Positions 15,498 through 23,602 of a stretch of 35,464 bases of DNA are shown piece by piece. Position 1 is the stretch's first letter, and every line of letters starts with the position of its first letter. The notes under the pieces were generated by a model. That model did no database searches. It saw only the letters and a program-made list of their open reading frames with translations, and was not told the DNA's origin. Origin of the DNA: Desulfuromonas sp. (GTDB lineage: Bacteria > Desulfobacterota > Desulfuromonadia > Desulfuromonadales > Desulfuromonadaceae); NCBI GenBank assembly GCA_002869685.1, contig PKUE01000184.1, forward strand, positions 1 through 35,464, in the 5' to 3' direction. The position numbers and the translations under genes were made by a program.

Positions 15498-15833
15498 ATG
15501 AGAATTGCCATCCCTACATCCCAAGGGAAATTAACCCCCCATTTTGGCCATTGCGAACAATTTGCCCTGATCGACGTCACGGACAACACCATCGACGGGC
15601 AACCGAACTACATTGATCCACCACCCCACGAACCGGGTCTGCTACCCCGCTGGCTGGCCGAGCAACAGGTCAACCTGATCATCGCCGGCGGCATGGGGCA
15701 ACGGGCCAAGCAACTGTTTGACAGCCACGGGATTGAGGTGATCACCGGTGCTCCGGCAGAGCCGCCACAACTGCTGGTGGAACGCCACCTCAGCAACACA
15801 CTGACCACCGGGATCAACCTCTGTGACCATTGA
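15498..15833 (+). CDS. NifX/MTH1175-like protein, candidate orange-protein homologue
   Basis: A 111-residue protein starting MRIAIPTSQGKLTPHFGHCEQFALIDV, the typical beginning of MTH1175-like and orange-protein family members, with HFGHC where family proteins often have HFGRC. IIAGGMGQRAKQLFDSHGIEV and the C-terminal GINLCDH follow family order. AGGAG lies 8 bases before the ATG. D. gigas orange protein carries a Mo-Cu-sulfide cluster; whether this one does cannot be seen. It lies 46 bp after the second ATPase and overlaps the thioesterase by 11 bp. Of the three NifX-like proteins in this operon it looks closest to the plain single-domain type. Confidence 0.83.
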   Translation: MRIAIPTSQGKLTPHFGHCEQFALIDVTDNTIDGQPNYIDPPPHEPGLLPRWLAEQQVNLIIAGGMGQRAKQLFDSHGIEVITGAPAEPPQLLVERHLSNTLTTGINLCDH

Positions 15834-16281
15834 TCTGCGACAAACCACCGGCGAAGGACACGGTCACCAGCATTGCATCATGTGTGGTGACCACAATCCC
15901 CTGTCGCTGAAACTGTCCTTCGATAAAAATCCTCAGGGTGGTGTCTGCACCACCTTTCAGGGTTCGCCCTGGCTGCAGGGCTACCAGAGCCTGCTTCATG
16001 GCGGCATTATCTGCTCGCTACTCGACAGCGCCATGACCCATTGCCTGTTTGCCGAACAGATCAAGGCTGTGACCGGAGAGTTGAAGGTACGTTTTTTACA
16101 TCCGGTTCCCGCCCAGGCCAGCCTGGCATTGTCGGCCAGAATCACCGACAGCCTGCCGCCAGTGTATCGGGTGGAAGCTCTGCTGCACCACGGCACCCGG
16201 CTCATGGCCCGGGCCGACGCCAAATTTATGCAATTCGCCACCTTGTCGCCAACATCGATGGAAAAGGAAAAATCTCCTTGA
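15823..16281 (+). CDS. Hot-dog fold thioesterase (PaaI-like)
   Basis: A 152-residue protein starting at GTG 15823, overlapping the previous gene by 11 bp. The N-terminal CIMCGDHNP resembles the CxxCGxxNP signature of many PaaI-like thioesterases, and LLHGGIICSLLDSAM is the hot-dog central helix with the catalytic region; VTGELKVRFLHPVP follows. It likely hydrolyses acyl-CoA thioesters in the cytoplasm. The substrate is unknown. It is the last gene of the sigma-54 operon and its stop codon is embedded in the rplU promoter. A link to cluster metabolism is not obvious, so it may be an adjacent passenger. Confidence 0.83.
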   Translation: MTIDLRQTTGEGHGHQHCIMCGDHNPLSLKLSFDKNPQGGVCTTFQGSPWLQGYQSLLHGGIICSLLDSAMTHCLFAEQIKAVTGELKVRFLHPVPAQASLALSARITDSLPPVYRVEALLHHGTRLMARADAKFMQFATLSPTSMEKEKSP

Positions 16282-16306
16282 CACGTATCACGTCAGCGGA
16301 TAAAGT
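16278..16306 (+). promoter_or_regulatory. Sigma-70 promoter of the rplU-rpmA operon
   Basis: TTGACA (16278-16283) and TAAAGT (16301-16306) are separated by the optimal 17 bases. The -35 element is perfect and overlaps the TGA stop of the thioesterase gene. A start near 16313 leaves a leader of about 43 bases before rplU. This lets the ribosomal protein genes be transcribed independently of the sigma-54 operon upstream. Confidence 0.8.
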
Positions 16307-16355
16307 GCGCCGTTACTGAAACATCAAAAATACGTTGAAAAGCGAGGTGAAGTAC

Positions 16356-16664
16356 ATGTATGCGGTGATCAAGACCGGAGGAAAGCAATACAAAGTATCC
16401 GAAGGTGACACAGTCAAAATTGAAAAAATCGCCGGTTCTGTTGGTGAAACCATCGAACTGAGCGAGGTCCTCATGGTCGGCGGAGAAGAGGTAAAAATCG
16501 GAGCACCTCTATTGCCAGGCGCAAAGGTCACAGCTCGTATCGTCGAGCAGGGCAAGGACAAAAAAGTTCTCGTCTTTAAATCCAAGCGTCGCAAGGGCTT
16601 TCGCAAGACCTATGGACACCGTCAACCCATCACTCGTCTGATGATTACAGGCATTGAGGCTTAA
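16356..16664 (+). CDS. rplU: 50S ribosomal protein L21
   Basis: A 102-residue protein starting [18 protein letters not shown], with [12 protein letters not shown]-type core and the C-terminal [19 protein letters not shown] that contacts 23S rRNA. The length is standard. ATG 16356 was chosen because GAGGTG lies just upstream and the family begins MYAVI; an upstream TTG frame extension adds nothing conserved. It is followed 11 bp later by rpmA, as in most bacteria. Its own sigma-70 promoter lies at 16278-16306. Confidence 0.97.
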   Translation: MYAVIKTGGKQYKVSEGDTVKIEKIAGSVGETIELSEVLMVGGEEVKIGAPLLPGAKVTARIVEQGKDKKVLVFKSKRRKGFRKTYGHRQPITRLMITGIEA

Positions 16665-16675
16665 GGAGGCTACTC

Positions 16676-16930
16676 ATGGCTCACAAAAAAGCGGGCGGCA
16701 GTTCCAAGAACGGTCGCGACAGTGTTGGTAAGCGCCTTGGCGTCAAGCGATTCGGTGGTCAGGAAGTGACGGCCGGTTCTATTCTGGTACGTCAGCGTGG
16801 TACCACGTTCCACCCAGGTAACAACGTTGGTTGCGGCAAGGATTATACCCTGTTCGCACTGATCGACGGTGTTGTCACGTTTGAGCGCAAAGACAAAAAG
16901 CGTCAGAAAATTTCTGTTTACGCAAACTAG
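16676..16930 (+). CDS. rpmA: 50S ribosomal protein L27
   Basis: An 84-residue protein starting [25 protein letters not shown], the canonical L27 N-terminus reaching the peptidyl-transferase centre, with the remaining conserved [10 protein letters not shown] and [17 protein letters not shown]. There is no N-terminal extension of the type cleaved in Firmicutes. GGAGG lies 6 bases before the ATG. It is co-transcribed with rplU and ends at a terminator before obgE. Confidence 0.97.
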   Translation: MAHKKAGGSSKNGRDSVGKRLGVKRFGGQEVTAGSILVRQRGTTFHPGNNVGCGKDYTLFALIDGVVTFERKDKKRQKISVYAN

Positions 16931-16956
16931 TCGCTCTAACCACACACAACAAAAAG

Positions 16957-16991
16957 CCCGGAGTTCAGTTATTAGAACTTCGGGTTTTTTT
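16957..16991 (+). terminator. Intrinsic terminator after rpmA
   Basis: CCCGGAGTTC and GAACTTCGGG pair over 10 bp (one G-U) with an 8-base loop, followed by seven T residues. It closes the rplU-rpmA unit, so obgE must be reached by readthrough or its own promoter in 16992-17104. Confidence 0.9.
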
Positions 16992-17104
16992 ATGGTAGAT
17001 TAGCCTGCTGGCACACGGCAAACTGCCGCGTTGTCGCAACGGCCTTCTTACCCAAACAGTGCGACCATGCGCACACTAAGGTCGCAAGAGAGAATTACAA
17101 GATC

Positions 17105-18139
17105 ATGCGTTTCGTTGATCAGGTAAAAATCAATGTCAAAGCTGGTGACGGCGGGCGTGGCTGCCTGTCTTTTCGCCGTGAAAAATTTATCCCGCGCGGC
17201 GGCCCTGATGGGGGTGACGGCGGCAATGGCGGCGACGTCTATCTCCACACCGATTCCAGCCTGACCACCCTGCTGGACTTTCGCTACAACGCGCACTACA
17301 AGGCGGCCAACGGCATGCACGGCATGGGCAAGAATATGCACGGCAAAGCCGGGGACGCCCTGACCATCCATGTTCCGCCCGGCACCCTGGTTTACGACGC
17401 TGAAACCGACGAACTTCTGGTCGACCTGGTTGAGCCGGGAGAGACCTACAAGCTGCTCAACGGCGGCCAGGGCGGTCGCGGTAATGCCCGCTTTGCCACC
17501 AGCACCAATCGTGCACCGCGCCACACCCAACCCGGCACTCCCGGCGAAACCCTGACCCTGCGCCTGGAATTGAAACTGCTCGCAGACGTCGGTCTGGTCG
17601 GCATGCCCAATGCGGGGAAATCCACCCTGATCCGTGCTGTTTCCGCAGCACGGCCCAAAGTGGCCGATTATCCGTTCACCACCCTGGTCCCCAACCTTGG
17701 CGTGGTCCGTTATGGCGGCTTTAAGAGCTTTGTCATGGCTGACATCCCCGGCCTGATCGAAGGGGCCAGCGACGGGCAGGGACTCGGTACGCGCTTTTTG
17801 CGCCATGTCGAGCGCACTGACTTCTTTCTCCACCTGGTCGACCTGACCAGCGCGCCGGAAGACGACTACCTGCACCACTTTGACATCATCAACGCGGAAC
17901 TGGAGCGCCACGACGCCACCCTTGCAGGCAAACCACAGCTGGTGGTGCTGACAAAAAACGATGTCACCGACGTTCGCGAACGGGCCGAGATCGCCCGCCC
18001 CCTGTTTGAAGAACGCGGCTACGATGTGTTTATTATTTCCGCCATCAGCGGCGACGGCATCAAAGAGCTGATTGAAGAAGTCGGCTCACGTCTTGACGCC
18101 CAGCGCGAAGCAAACGCCGATGATGGCACGACGGATTAA
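17105..18139 (+). CDS. obgE: Obg family GTPase
   Basis: A 344-residue GTPase involved in 50S ribosome maturation and stress signalling. The glycine-rich Obg fold (about 1-158; GGPDGGDGGNGGDVYL) precedes the G domain with G1 GMPNAGKST (about 165-173), G2 YPFTTLVPN, G3 DIPGLIEG, G4 TKND and G5 SAISG. It ends soon after the G domain, so it lacks the longer C-terminal OCT domain of some homologues. The start ATG 17105 has a loose AAGAGAG upstream. Its terminus runs to within 4 bp of proB. Confidence 0.96.
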   Translation: MRFVDQVKINVKAGDGGRGCLSFRREKFIPRGGPDGGDGGNGGDVYLHTDSSLTTLLDFRYNAHYKAANGMHGMGKNMHGKAGDALTIHVPPGTLVYDAETDELLVDLVEPGETYKLLNGGQGGRGNARFATSTNRAPRHTQPGTPGETLTLRLELKLLADVGLVGMPNAGKSTLIRAVSAARPKVADYPFTTLVPNLGVVRYGGFKSFVMADIPGLIEGASDGQGLGTRFLRHVERTDFFLHLVDLTSAPEDDYLHHFDIINAELERHDATLAGKPQLVVLTKNDVTDVRERAEIARPLFEERGYDVFIISAISGDGIKELIEEVGSRLDAQREANADDGTTD

Positions 18140-18143
18140 GACC

Positions 18144-19292
18144 ATGCGCAAAACCCTGATCGCTCCGGCAAAACGGGTGGTGATTAAAATCGGCAGCGCC
18201 GTTATCTCAGATCGTGAGGGCCTCAACCACGACCACCTGGAGGCACTGGCCGACGACATCTGTACCCTGAAACAACGGGGCTATGAAGTCATTCTGGTTT
18301 CCTCCGGCTCCGTTGCCGCCGGCAAAGGGGACCTGGGCATTACCGGACGGCCGAAAACCATCCCGCTGAAACAGGCTGCCGCCGCCATTGGCCAGAGTCG
18401 CCTGATGCGCTGCTACCGCAGTGCATTTCGCAACCGTAATGAGAATGTGGCCCAGGTTTTATTGACACGCGACGACCTGGCCAACCGCCGTCGCTACCTG
18501 AACGCCCGCAATACCCTGATGACCCTGCTCGAATACGGCATCGTACCGATCATCAACGAAAATGATACCGTTGTCGTTGACGAAATCCGTTTCGGCGACA
18601 ACGACAATCTGTCAGCTTTGGTTACCAATCTGGTGGAAGCCAACCTGCTGGTGATCCTGTCCGACGTCGATGGCCTTTACGACAAAGACCCGCGCAAACA
18701 CGCCGATGCCTGCTTGTTGCATGAAGTCGAACGCATCAACGAAAAAGTCAAGGCCATGGCCGGCGTCGATGACACTGAACTGGGCACTGGGGGGATGGCA
18801 ACCAAACTTAAGGCAGCCAAACGTGCCACCATGCACGGTGTCGGCACAGCCATTATCAACGGCTTGACTCCCGGCAATCTGCTGCGGCTGTTCGATGGTG
18901 AGGACATCGGCACATACTTCTTCCCCAGCACCTCGCGCATGGCGGCAAAAAAACACTGGATCGCTTTCACCAAAAAGCCACGCGGCAAACTGTTCGTCGA
19001 TGACGGTGCGGTCAACGCCATCGTCAACAATGGTCGCAGCCTGTTACCATCGGGCATCAAAGGGGTGGAAGGCGGCTTTGATCGTGGTGACGCTGTACGC
19101 CTGTGCGATGAACAGGGCATTGAGTTTGCCAAGGGGGTCACCAATTACGCCCTGGCCGAACTGCTGCAGATCATGGGCAAAAAAAGCGCTGAAATCGCCG
19201 AGGTTCTCGGCTATAAATATGGTGACGAGATCATCCACCGCGACAACCTGGTCCTCACGGAAGCTGATGGCGACGAAAACGCGGAATCATAG
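18144..19292 (+). CDS. proB: Glutamate 5-kinase
   Basis: A 382-residue enzyme phosphorylating glutamate in the first step of proline synthesis. The amino-acid kinase domain (about 10-260) has VVIKIGSAVIS, SSGSVAAGKG, NENDTVVVDEIRFGDNDNLSALV and GTGGMATKLKAA; a PUA domain covers about 285-375 (GKLFVDDGAVNAI, GITEFAKG-type end). ATG 18144 starts just after the obgE stop. Earlier in-frame ATGs at 18120 and 18123 overlap obgE and extend the protein with nothing conserved. It is followed 18 bp later by proA. Confidence 0.95.
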   Translation: MRKTLIAPAKRVVIKIGSAVISDREGLNHDHLEALADDICTLKQRGYEVILVSSGSVAAGKGDLGITGRPKTIPLKQAAAAIGQSRLMRCYRSAFRNRNENVAQVLLTRDDLANRRRYLNARNTLMTLLEYGIVPIINENDTVVVDEIRFGDNDNLSALVTNLVEANLLVILSDVDGLYDKDPRKHADACLLHEVERINEKVKAMAGVDDTELGTGGMATKLKAAKRATMHGVGTAIINGLTPGNLLRLFDGEDIGTYFFPSTSRMAAKKHWIAFTKKPRGKLFVDDGAVNAIVNNGRSLLPSGIKGVEGGFDRGDAVRLCDEQGIEFAKGVTNYALAELLQIMGKKSAEIAEVLGYKYGDEIIHRDNLVLTEADGDENAES

Positions 19293-19310
19293 AATCAAGG
19301 AGTGGTAGTC

Positions 19311-20567
19311 ATGAATGTTGCAGAACAGATGAAACGACTGGCCCTGGAGGCCAAACAGGCGGCAAATACAATGGCCGAGCTGTCCTCAGCGGTCAAAAAC
19401 GACCTGCTCACCCGCATGGCCCAGGCCCTCGAAGACCAGGCACCACTGCTGCAACAGGAAAACGAAAAAGATCTGCAAACCGCGCGTGACAACGGTCTGG
19501 CTGCAGCCATGATTGATCGCCTGGTATTGAATGAAGAGCGCATCAAGGCCATGGCCGACGGCCTGCGCGAAGTTGCCGCCCTGCCCGACCCGGTAGGTGA
19601 AGTCACCGGCATGTGGCGCCGCCCTAACGGTATCCAGGTGGGACGCATGCGCATTCCGCTGGGCGTCATCGGCATTATTTTCGAGTCACGCCCCAACGTT
19701 ACCGCTGATGCAGCAGGATTGTGCCTGAAAAGCGGCAATGCCGTCGTTCTGCGTGGCGGGTCTGAAGCAATCCACTCCAACACGGCAATCGGCACGATCC
19801 TCAAAAACGAACTGAAACGCATGGGATTGCCGGAAGCAGCCTTGCAGGTCGTGACCACAACGGATCGTCAAGCGGTCACCGAACTGCTTAAGCTGGATGA
19901 AGAGATTGATCTGATCATCCCGCGTGGTGGCGAAGGGCTGATCCGCTTTGTCAGTGAAAATTCCCACATCCCGGTGATCAAACACTACAAAGGGGTCTGC
20001 CACACCTTTGTCGACGCTGATGCCGACACCGACATGGCCACGGAAATCTGCCTCAACGCCAAAGTACAGCGCCCGGGGGTATGCAATGCCATGGAAACCC
20101 TGCTCATCCACAAGGACATTGCTGAAACCTTTGTCCCGCACATTGCCTGTGCCATGAAGAAGCACAAGGTGGAGTTGCGCGGCTGCCCGGTCACCTGTGC
20201 CCTGACCAACGAGGCGATTGCCGCGACGGAGGCCGACTGGGATGAGGAATACCTCGATCTGATCCTTGCCGTGCGTGTGGTTGACAGCCTGGATGAGGCC
20301 ATCGCCCACATCCGCCGCCACACATCACTGCACACTGAAGTAATTGTCACCAACAGCTACGCCAACTCGCAGAAGTTTGTTCGCAGCGTCAATTCCAGTG
20401 TCATCATGGTCAACGCGTCATCACGCTTCTCCGACGGCAACCAACTGGGGCTGGGCGCCGAAATCGGCATTTCTACCACCAAACTACACTCGTTCGGCCC
20501 CATGGGACTTGAGGACCTGACCACACGCAAGTTTGTCGTCTTCGGTGACGGACAGATCCGCTCCTGA
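19311..20567 (+). CDS. proA: Gamma-glutamyl phosphate reductase
   Basis: A 418-residue NADPH-dependent aldehyde-dehydrogenase-fold enzyme making glutamate-5-semialdehyde in proline synthesis. IPLGVIGIIFESRPNVTADAAGLCLKSGNA and the catalytic cysteine in VQRPGVCNAMETLL (about 258) are visible, as is the C-terminal GPMGLEDLTTRKFV. ATG 19311 was chosen: AAGGAG lies 8 bases upstream and the protein then begins MNVAEQMKRLA. A GTG three codons earlier is too close to that site. It is paired with proB. Confidence 0.96.
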   Translation: MNVAEQMKRLALEAKQAANTMAELSSAVKNDLLTRMAQALEDQAPLLQQENEKDLQTARDNGLAAAMIDRLVLNEERIKAMADGLREVAALPDPVGEVTGMWRRPNGIQVGRMRIPLGVIGIIFESRPNVTADAAGLCLKSGNAVVLRGGSEAIHSNTAIGTILKNELKRMGLPEAALQVVTTTDRQAVTELLKLDEEIDLIIPRGGEGLIRFVSENSHIPVIKHYKGVCHTFVDADADTDMATEICLNAKVQRPGVCNAMETLLIHKDIAETFVPHIACAMKKHKVELRGCPVTCALTNEAIAATEADWDEEYLDLILAVRVVDSLDEAIAHIRRHTSLHTEVIVTNSYANSQKFVRSVNSSVIMVNASSRFSDGNQLGLGAEIGISTTKLHSFGPMGLEDLTTRKFVVFGDGQIRS

Positions 20568-20578
20568 GAAAGCCTGCC

Positions 20579-21232
20579 ATGAAGACGGGAATCATCGGTG
20601 GCACCTTTAACCCGATCCATCTGGGGCACCTGACTATTGCCCGCGAGATGCGCGACAGCCTGGGGCTTGACCGGGTCCTGTTCATCCCGGCGGCAACGCC
20701 GCCCCACAAATCGGATCTCGGGCTGGCACCGTTCGAACAGCGGCTGGCCATGGTGGAATGTGCCATCCAGGACGACCCTGCTTTCGCCACCAGCGACATC
20801 GAGAATCGCCGTCAGGGGAAAAGCTATTCGGTTGACACCCTCAAACTGCTACACCGCCAATACCCGGAAGACAGTTTCTATTTTCTCATCGGCATGGACT
20901 CCCTGAATGGTCTGCACAGCTGGTACCATTTTGAAGAAATTTTCCCCCTGTGCCATCTTGTCGTTGCGCGACGCCCCGGCGTGGAAACGCCGCATTCGAC
21001 AGATGCTCTGCCCGTTGCTATCCGCGGGCAGTTCTGTTATGATTCCGTACTTAAAACTTTTTGCCACACCAGTGGCACGTCTCTGTATTTTCTCAAGGAA
21101 GCATTTATCGATATCTCTTCCACCGAAATACGGAACACCATTGCAGAAAACGGCAGTGTCAGGGAGATGATTCCCGCTGCCGTTTATGAATATATCAAGA
21201 CGCATCAACTGTATGCGTCCGGGAAAGGTTAG
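20579..21232 (+). CDS. nadD: Nicotinate-nucleotide adenylyltransferase
   Basis: A 217-residue enzyme joining nicotinate mononucleotide with ATP in NAD synthesis. The nucleotidyltransferase motif GGTFNPIHLGHL (about 6-17) carries the HxGH pair, and the second motif ISSTEIR is near 183-189. FIPAATPPHKS and DSLNGLHSWYHFEEI also match. The length is typical. The start is ATG 20579, 11 bp after proA, with only a weak ribosome site. It belongs to the proBA-nadD-rsfS-rlmH run. Confidence 0.95.
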   Translation: MKTGIIGGTFNPIHLGHLTIAREMRDSLGLDRVLFIPAATPPHKSDLGLAPFEQRLAMVECAIQDDPAFATSDIENRRQGKSYSVDTLKLLHRQYPEDSFYFLIGMDSLNGLHSWYHFEEIFPLCHLVVARRPGVETPHSTDALPVAIRGQFCYDSVLKTFCHTSGTSLYFLKEAFIDISSTEIRNTIAENGSVREMIPAAVYEYIKTHQLYASGKG

Positions 21233-21237
21233 TTATT

Positions 21238-21603
21238 TTGCAATCAGATCAACGCGCCCTGCTGTGTGCTGAATACGCTCTGGACAGAAAAGCCCTGGAT
21301 GTCAAAGTACTCCACATCAGCGAGTTATCCTCTCTGGCCGACTACCTGCTGCTCGCCACCGGCACTTCCGACCGTCAGGTTCAGGCCATTGCCGAATCCG
21401 TACGCCTCGGGCTGAAACAAAACTACGACCTGCAACCACTGGCCGTTGAGGGAATGAATGAAGGTCGCTGGGTACTGCTCGACTATGGCGATGTCATGGT
21501 GCATGTCTTTCAGCAGGATGTCCGCACGTTCTACGACCTCGACGGGTTGTGGTCTGAAGCCGCGGAAGTTGCGGTTCCAAATCAGCAACCGGACAACGGC
21601 TAG
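21238..21603 (+). CDS. rsfS: Ribosomal silencing factor RsfS
   Basis: A 121-residue protein that binds L14 and blocks subunit joining when nutrients are low. ALDVKVLHISELSSLADYLLLATGTSDRQVQAIAE and GRWVLLDYGDVMVHVFQQDVRTFYDLDGLW are the family hallmarks. The start is TTG 21238, six bases after the nadD stop, with AAAGG about 11 bases upstream. The neighbours nadD and rlmH are its usual ones. Confidence 0.95.
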   Translation: MQSDQRALLCAEYALDRKALDVKVLHISELSSLADYLLLATGTSDRQVQAIAESVRLGLKQNYDLQPLAVEGMNEGRWVLLDYGDVMVHVFQQDVRTFYDLDGLWSEAAEVAVPNQQPDNG

Positions 21604-21612
21604 ACTTGCCTC

Positions 21613-22089
21613 GTGAAACTGACGGTGCTGTGCGTCGGCAAGCTGTCGATTCCCTTTTTGCGCGAAGGCGCAGAAGAATACCGCCAGCGGCTCAAACGGT
21701 ATCTACCCGTTGAAGAGATTGAGCTGAAAGAGGAAAAACGCGGCGGCAAAAAGGCCCGCGCCGACTTTGTGCGCAACAGTGAAGCTGAGGCACTCCTGGC
21801 AAAGATACCGCCCAGCAGTTATGTGATCGGCCTAGACGAAAAAGGTCGCCGTGCCAGTTCTGAACAACTGGCCACGACCCTCGACAAACATATGACAACC
21901 GGCACAAACAACCTGTGCCTGTTGATTGGTGGTGCCTACGGCCTCACAGACGAACTGCGCCGACAGTGCGACAGCCTGCTGTCCCTGTCGGATATGACCA
22001 TGACTCACCAGATGGCCCGCATGTTCCTCTACGAGCAACTCTACCGGGCCATGACCATTATTCGCGGTGAGCCGTATCACAACAGCTGA
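21613..22089 (+). CDS. rlmH: 23S rRNA pseudouridine-1915 N3-methyltransferase
   Basis: A 158-residue SPOUT methyltransferase acting on the 70S ribosome. KLTVLCVGKL, YVIGLDEKGRRASSEQLA, LCLLIGGAYGL and LSDMTMTHQMARMFLYEQLYRAMTIIRGEPYH are the conserved knot and C-terminus. The start is GTG 21613, 9 bp after rsfS. The length is standard. It is the last gene of the run that began with obgE/proB. Confidence 0.96.
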   Translation: MKLTVLCVGKLSIPFLREGAEEYRQRLKRYLPVEEIELKEEKRGGKKARADFVRNSEAEALLAKIPPSSYVIGLDEKGRRASSEQLATTLDKHMTTGTNNLCLLIGGAYGLTDELRRQCDSLLSLSDMTMTHQMARMFLYEQLYRAMTIIRGEPYHNS

Positions 22090-22090
22090 C

Positions 22091-22133
22091 ATCAGCCCGG
22101 CCCTACCGCTGCCCGCAATCGGGCCGCTGATTT
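22091..22133 (+). terminator. Probable weak intrinsic terminator after rlmH
   Basis: ATCAGC-CC-GGCCC pairs with GGGCC-GCTGAT (two-base bulge), followed by only a short T-rich run (TTTAT). The stem is good but the tail is poor. Confidence 0.45.
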
Positions 22134-22178
22134 ATCCGGCAAACGTTATCATCTTCGACAACGCAAGCCGGAAAATAT

Positions 22179-22207
22179 TTTAAAATCTGGTATGTTGTAC
22201 ATATTAT
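22179..22207 (+). promoter_or_regulatory. Likely sigma-70 promoter of the LapA-LapB fusion gene
   Basis: TTTAAA (22179-22184) and TATTAT (22202-22207) are spaced by 17 bases in an AT-rich stretch, 35 bases before the ATG at 22242. Confidence 0.55.
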
Positions 22208-22241
22208 ATTTATGTCGGGTGTTTCCCCGCAGGAGGACCTT

Positions 22242-23597
22242 ATGACTCTCATGTCATTTCTCTTAGTTGTCATCATGTTCCTGGCCTTTTTTGTCTTCTT
22301 CTCAGGCATCAACCCCCAGGAAATGACCATCTTTTTCCTGCCGGACAGCTCTGTCACCTATCCGGTGACCGTTGTTGTCATCGGCTGTATTCTCGTTGGT
22401 CTGTTCATCGGCTACGGTTTCCACCTTTATGGTGCCGTCAGCTACGGCCTGCGCAGCTGGCTGCGTGGTCGCGGCGAGAAAAAGAACAAAGAGATTGACA
22501 CCATCTACCGCGATGGCGTCGGTCGCCTGCTGTCGGGCGACATCAAACGCGCTCATGACCTGCTGCAAAAAGCCATCGACAAAGACCCCAACAAGGTGGA
22601 GAGCTATATCGCCCTGGCCAGCGTCAACAGCCAGGAAGGCGACCCGCAAGGCTCCATCACCCTGCTGCGCAAGGCAAAGAGCATTAACGGCAAAAGCCTT
22701 GAAGTCCTGTTCAAGCTCGCTGCAACCTATGAAGAGCTGGGTGAAGACGACTCCGCCTGCAAGGAATACGAAGAGATCCTTGAACTGGAAAAAGATAACC
22801 GCAAGGCGATTCGCGCTCAGCGCGATCTGCATATGAAACACCAGCGCTGGGAGCAAGCGTATGAACTGCAGAAACGCCTGCTCAAGGCCGGGCCGAGCGG
22901 CAACCGCATTCAGGAAGAAAAAGAGAAAATTCTCTCCATCCGCTACGAAGTGGCACGCCAGAAACTGGCGAACAACGATGAAGACCAGGCTGTCTCAGCC
23001 TTGAAACAGATCATCAAGGAAGCTCCGGAGTTCACAGCTGCCCGCGTCACCCTCGGCGATGCTCATGTTCAGCAAGACAACATTGAGGACGCCGCGATTA
23101 TCTGGCAAGACAGCTACAAGAAGCTGGGTCGCAGCGTATTTCTGTCGCGTCTGGAGAACCTGTACATCCAGCAGGAAGACCCTCAGTCTCTGTTGGCATT
23201 TTACAGCAATGCCCTGATGGCGCGCAGCAACGACCTGGTCCTGCGTTTCTTCTACGGCAAACTGTGCCTGCGTCTGGAAATGGTTGATGAGGCTCTGGAG
23301 CACATTTACACGGTCGAAAGCTCTGCACCTGACTTCCCGCAGATCCACCTGCTGCTGGCGGAAGCCCACCGTCGTCGCAACCGGATCGACGAAGCTATTG
23401 AGGAATATCAAAAAGCTCTGGGCGTTGACAATCAGCTCAGCCTTGGTTATGTCTGCGACTGTTGTGGCACATCCTCACGCGAATGGACGAGCCGCTGCGA
23501 AAACTGCGGCACATGGGGTAGTTACAGCATTGCTTTCCGTAAGCTAATCGAAGACCGCAAGGTCGTTGAGCCGGTGATCCCGCAGGCGGGAGCATAA
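22242..23597 (+). CDS. lapB: LapA-LapB fusion: two-helix membrane anchor, TPR repeats and rubredoxin-type zinc domain
   Basis: A 451-residue protein. ATG 22242 was chosen because AGGAGG lies 6 bases upstream; an earlier ATG (22212) would precede that site. Two membrane segments lie at about 4-21 and 40-62, separated by a short loop, which resembles LapA. A long run of TPRs (about 85-390) follows, and the C-terminus has C404-x2-C407 and C418-x2-C421 (approximate), a rubredoxin-like metal site as in LapB/YciM. In E. coli, LapA and LapB are separate; LapB drives FtsH-dependent turnover of LpxC and so sets lipopolysaccharide synthesis. Here both parts are in one chain. It sits between rlmH and gpmI. 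Confidence 0.85.
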   Translation: MTLMSFLLVVIMFLAFFVFFSGINPQEMTIFFLPDSSVTYPVTVVVIGCILVGLFIGYGFHLYGAVSYGLRSWLRGRGEKKNKEIDTIYRDGVGRLLSGDIKRAHDLLQKAIDKDPNKVESYIALASVNSQEGDPQGSITLLRKAKSINGKSLEVLFKLAATYEELGEDDSACKEYEEILELEKDNRKAIRAQRDLHMKHQRWEQAYELQKRLLKAGPSGNRIQEEKEKILSIRYEVARQKLANNDEDQAVSALKQIIKEAPEFTAARVTLGDAHVQQDNIEDAAIIWQDSYKKLGRSVFLSRLENLYIQQEDPQSLLAFYSNALMARSNDLVLRFFYGKLCLRLEMVDEALEHIYTVESSAPDFPQIHLLLAEAHRRRNRIDEAIEEYQKALGVDNQLSLGYVCDCCGTSSREWTSRCENCGTWGSYSIAFRKLIEDRKVVEPVIPQAGA

Positions 23598-23602
23598 CCA
23601 CC

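Noticed and set aside
17048-17911. Long minus-strand frame opposite obgE
   Set aside because: It is antisense to obgE, with low-complexity content and no conserved motif.
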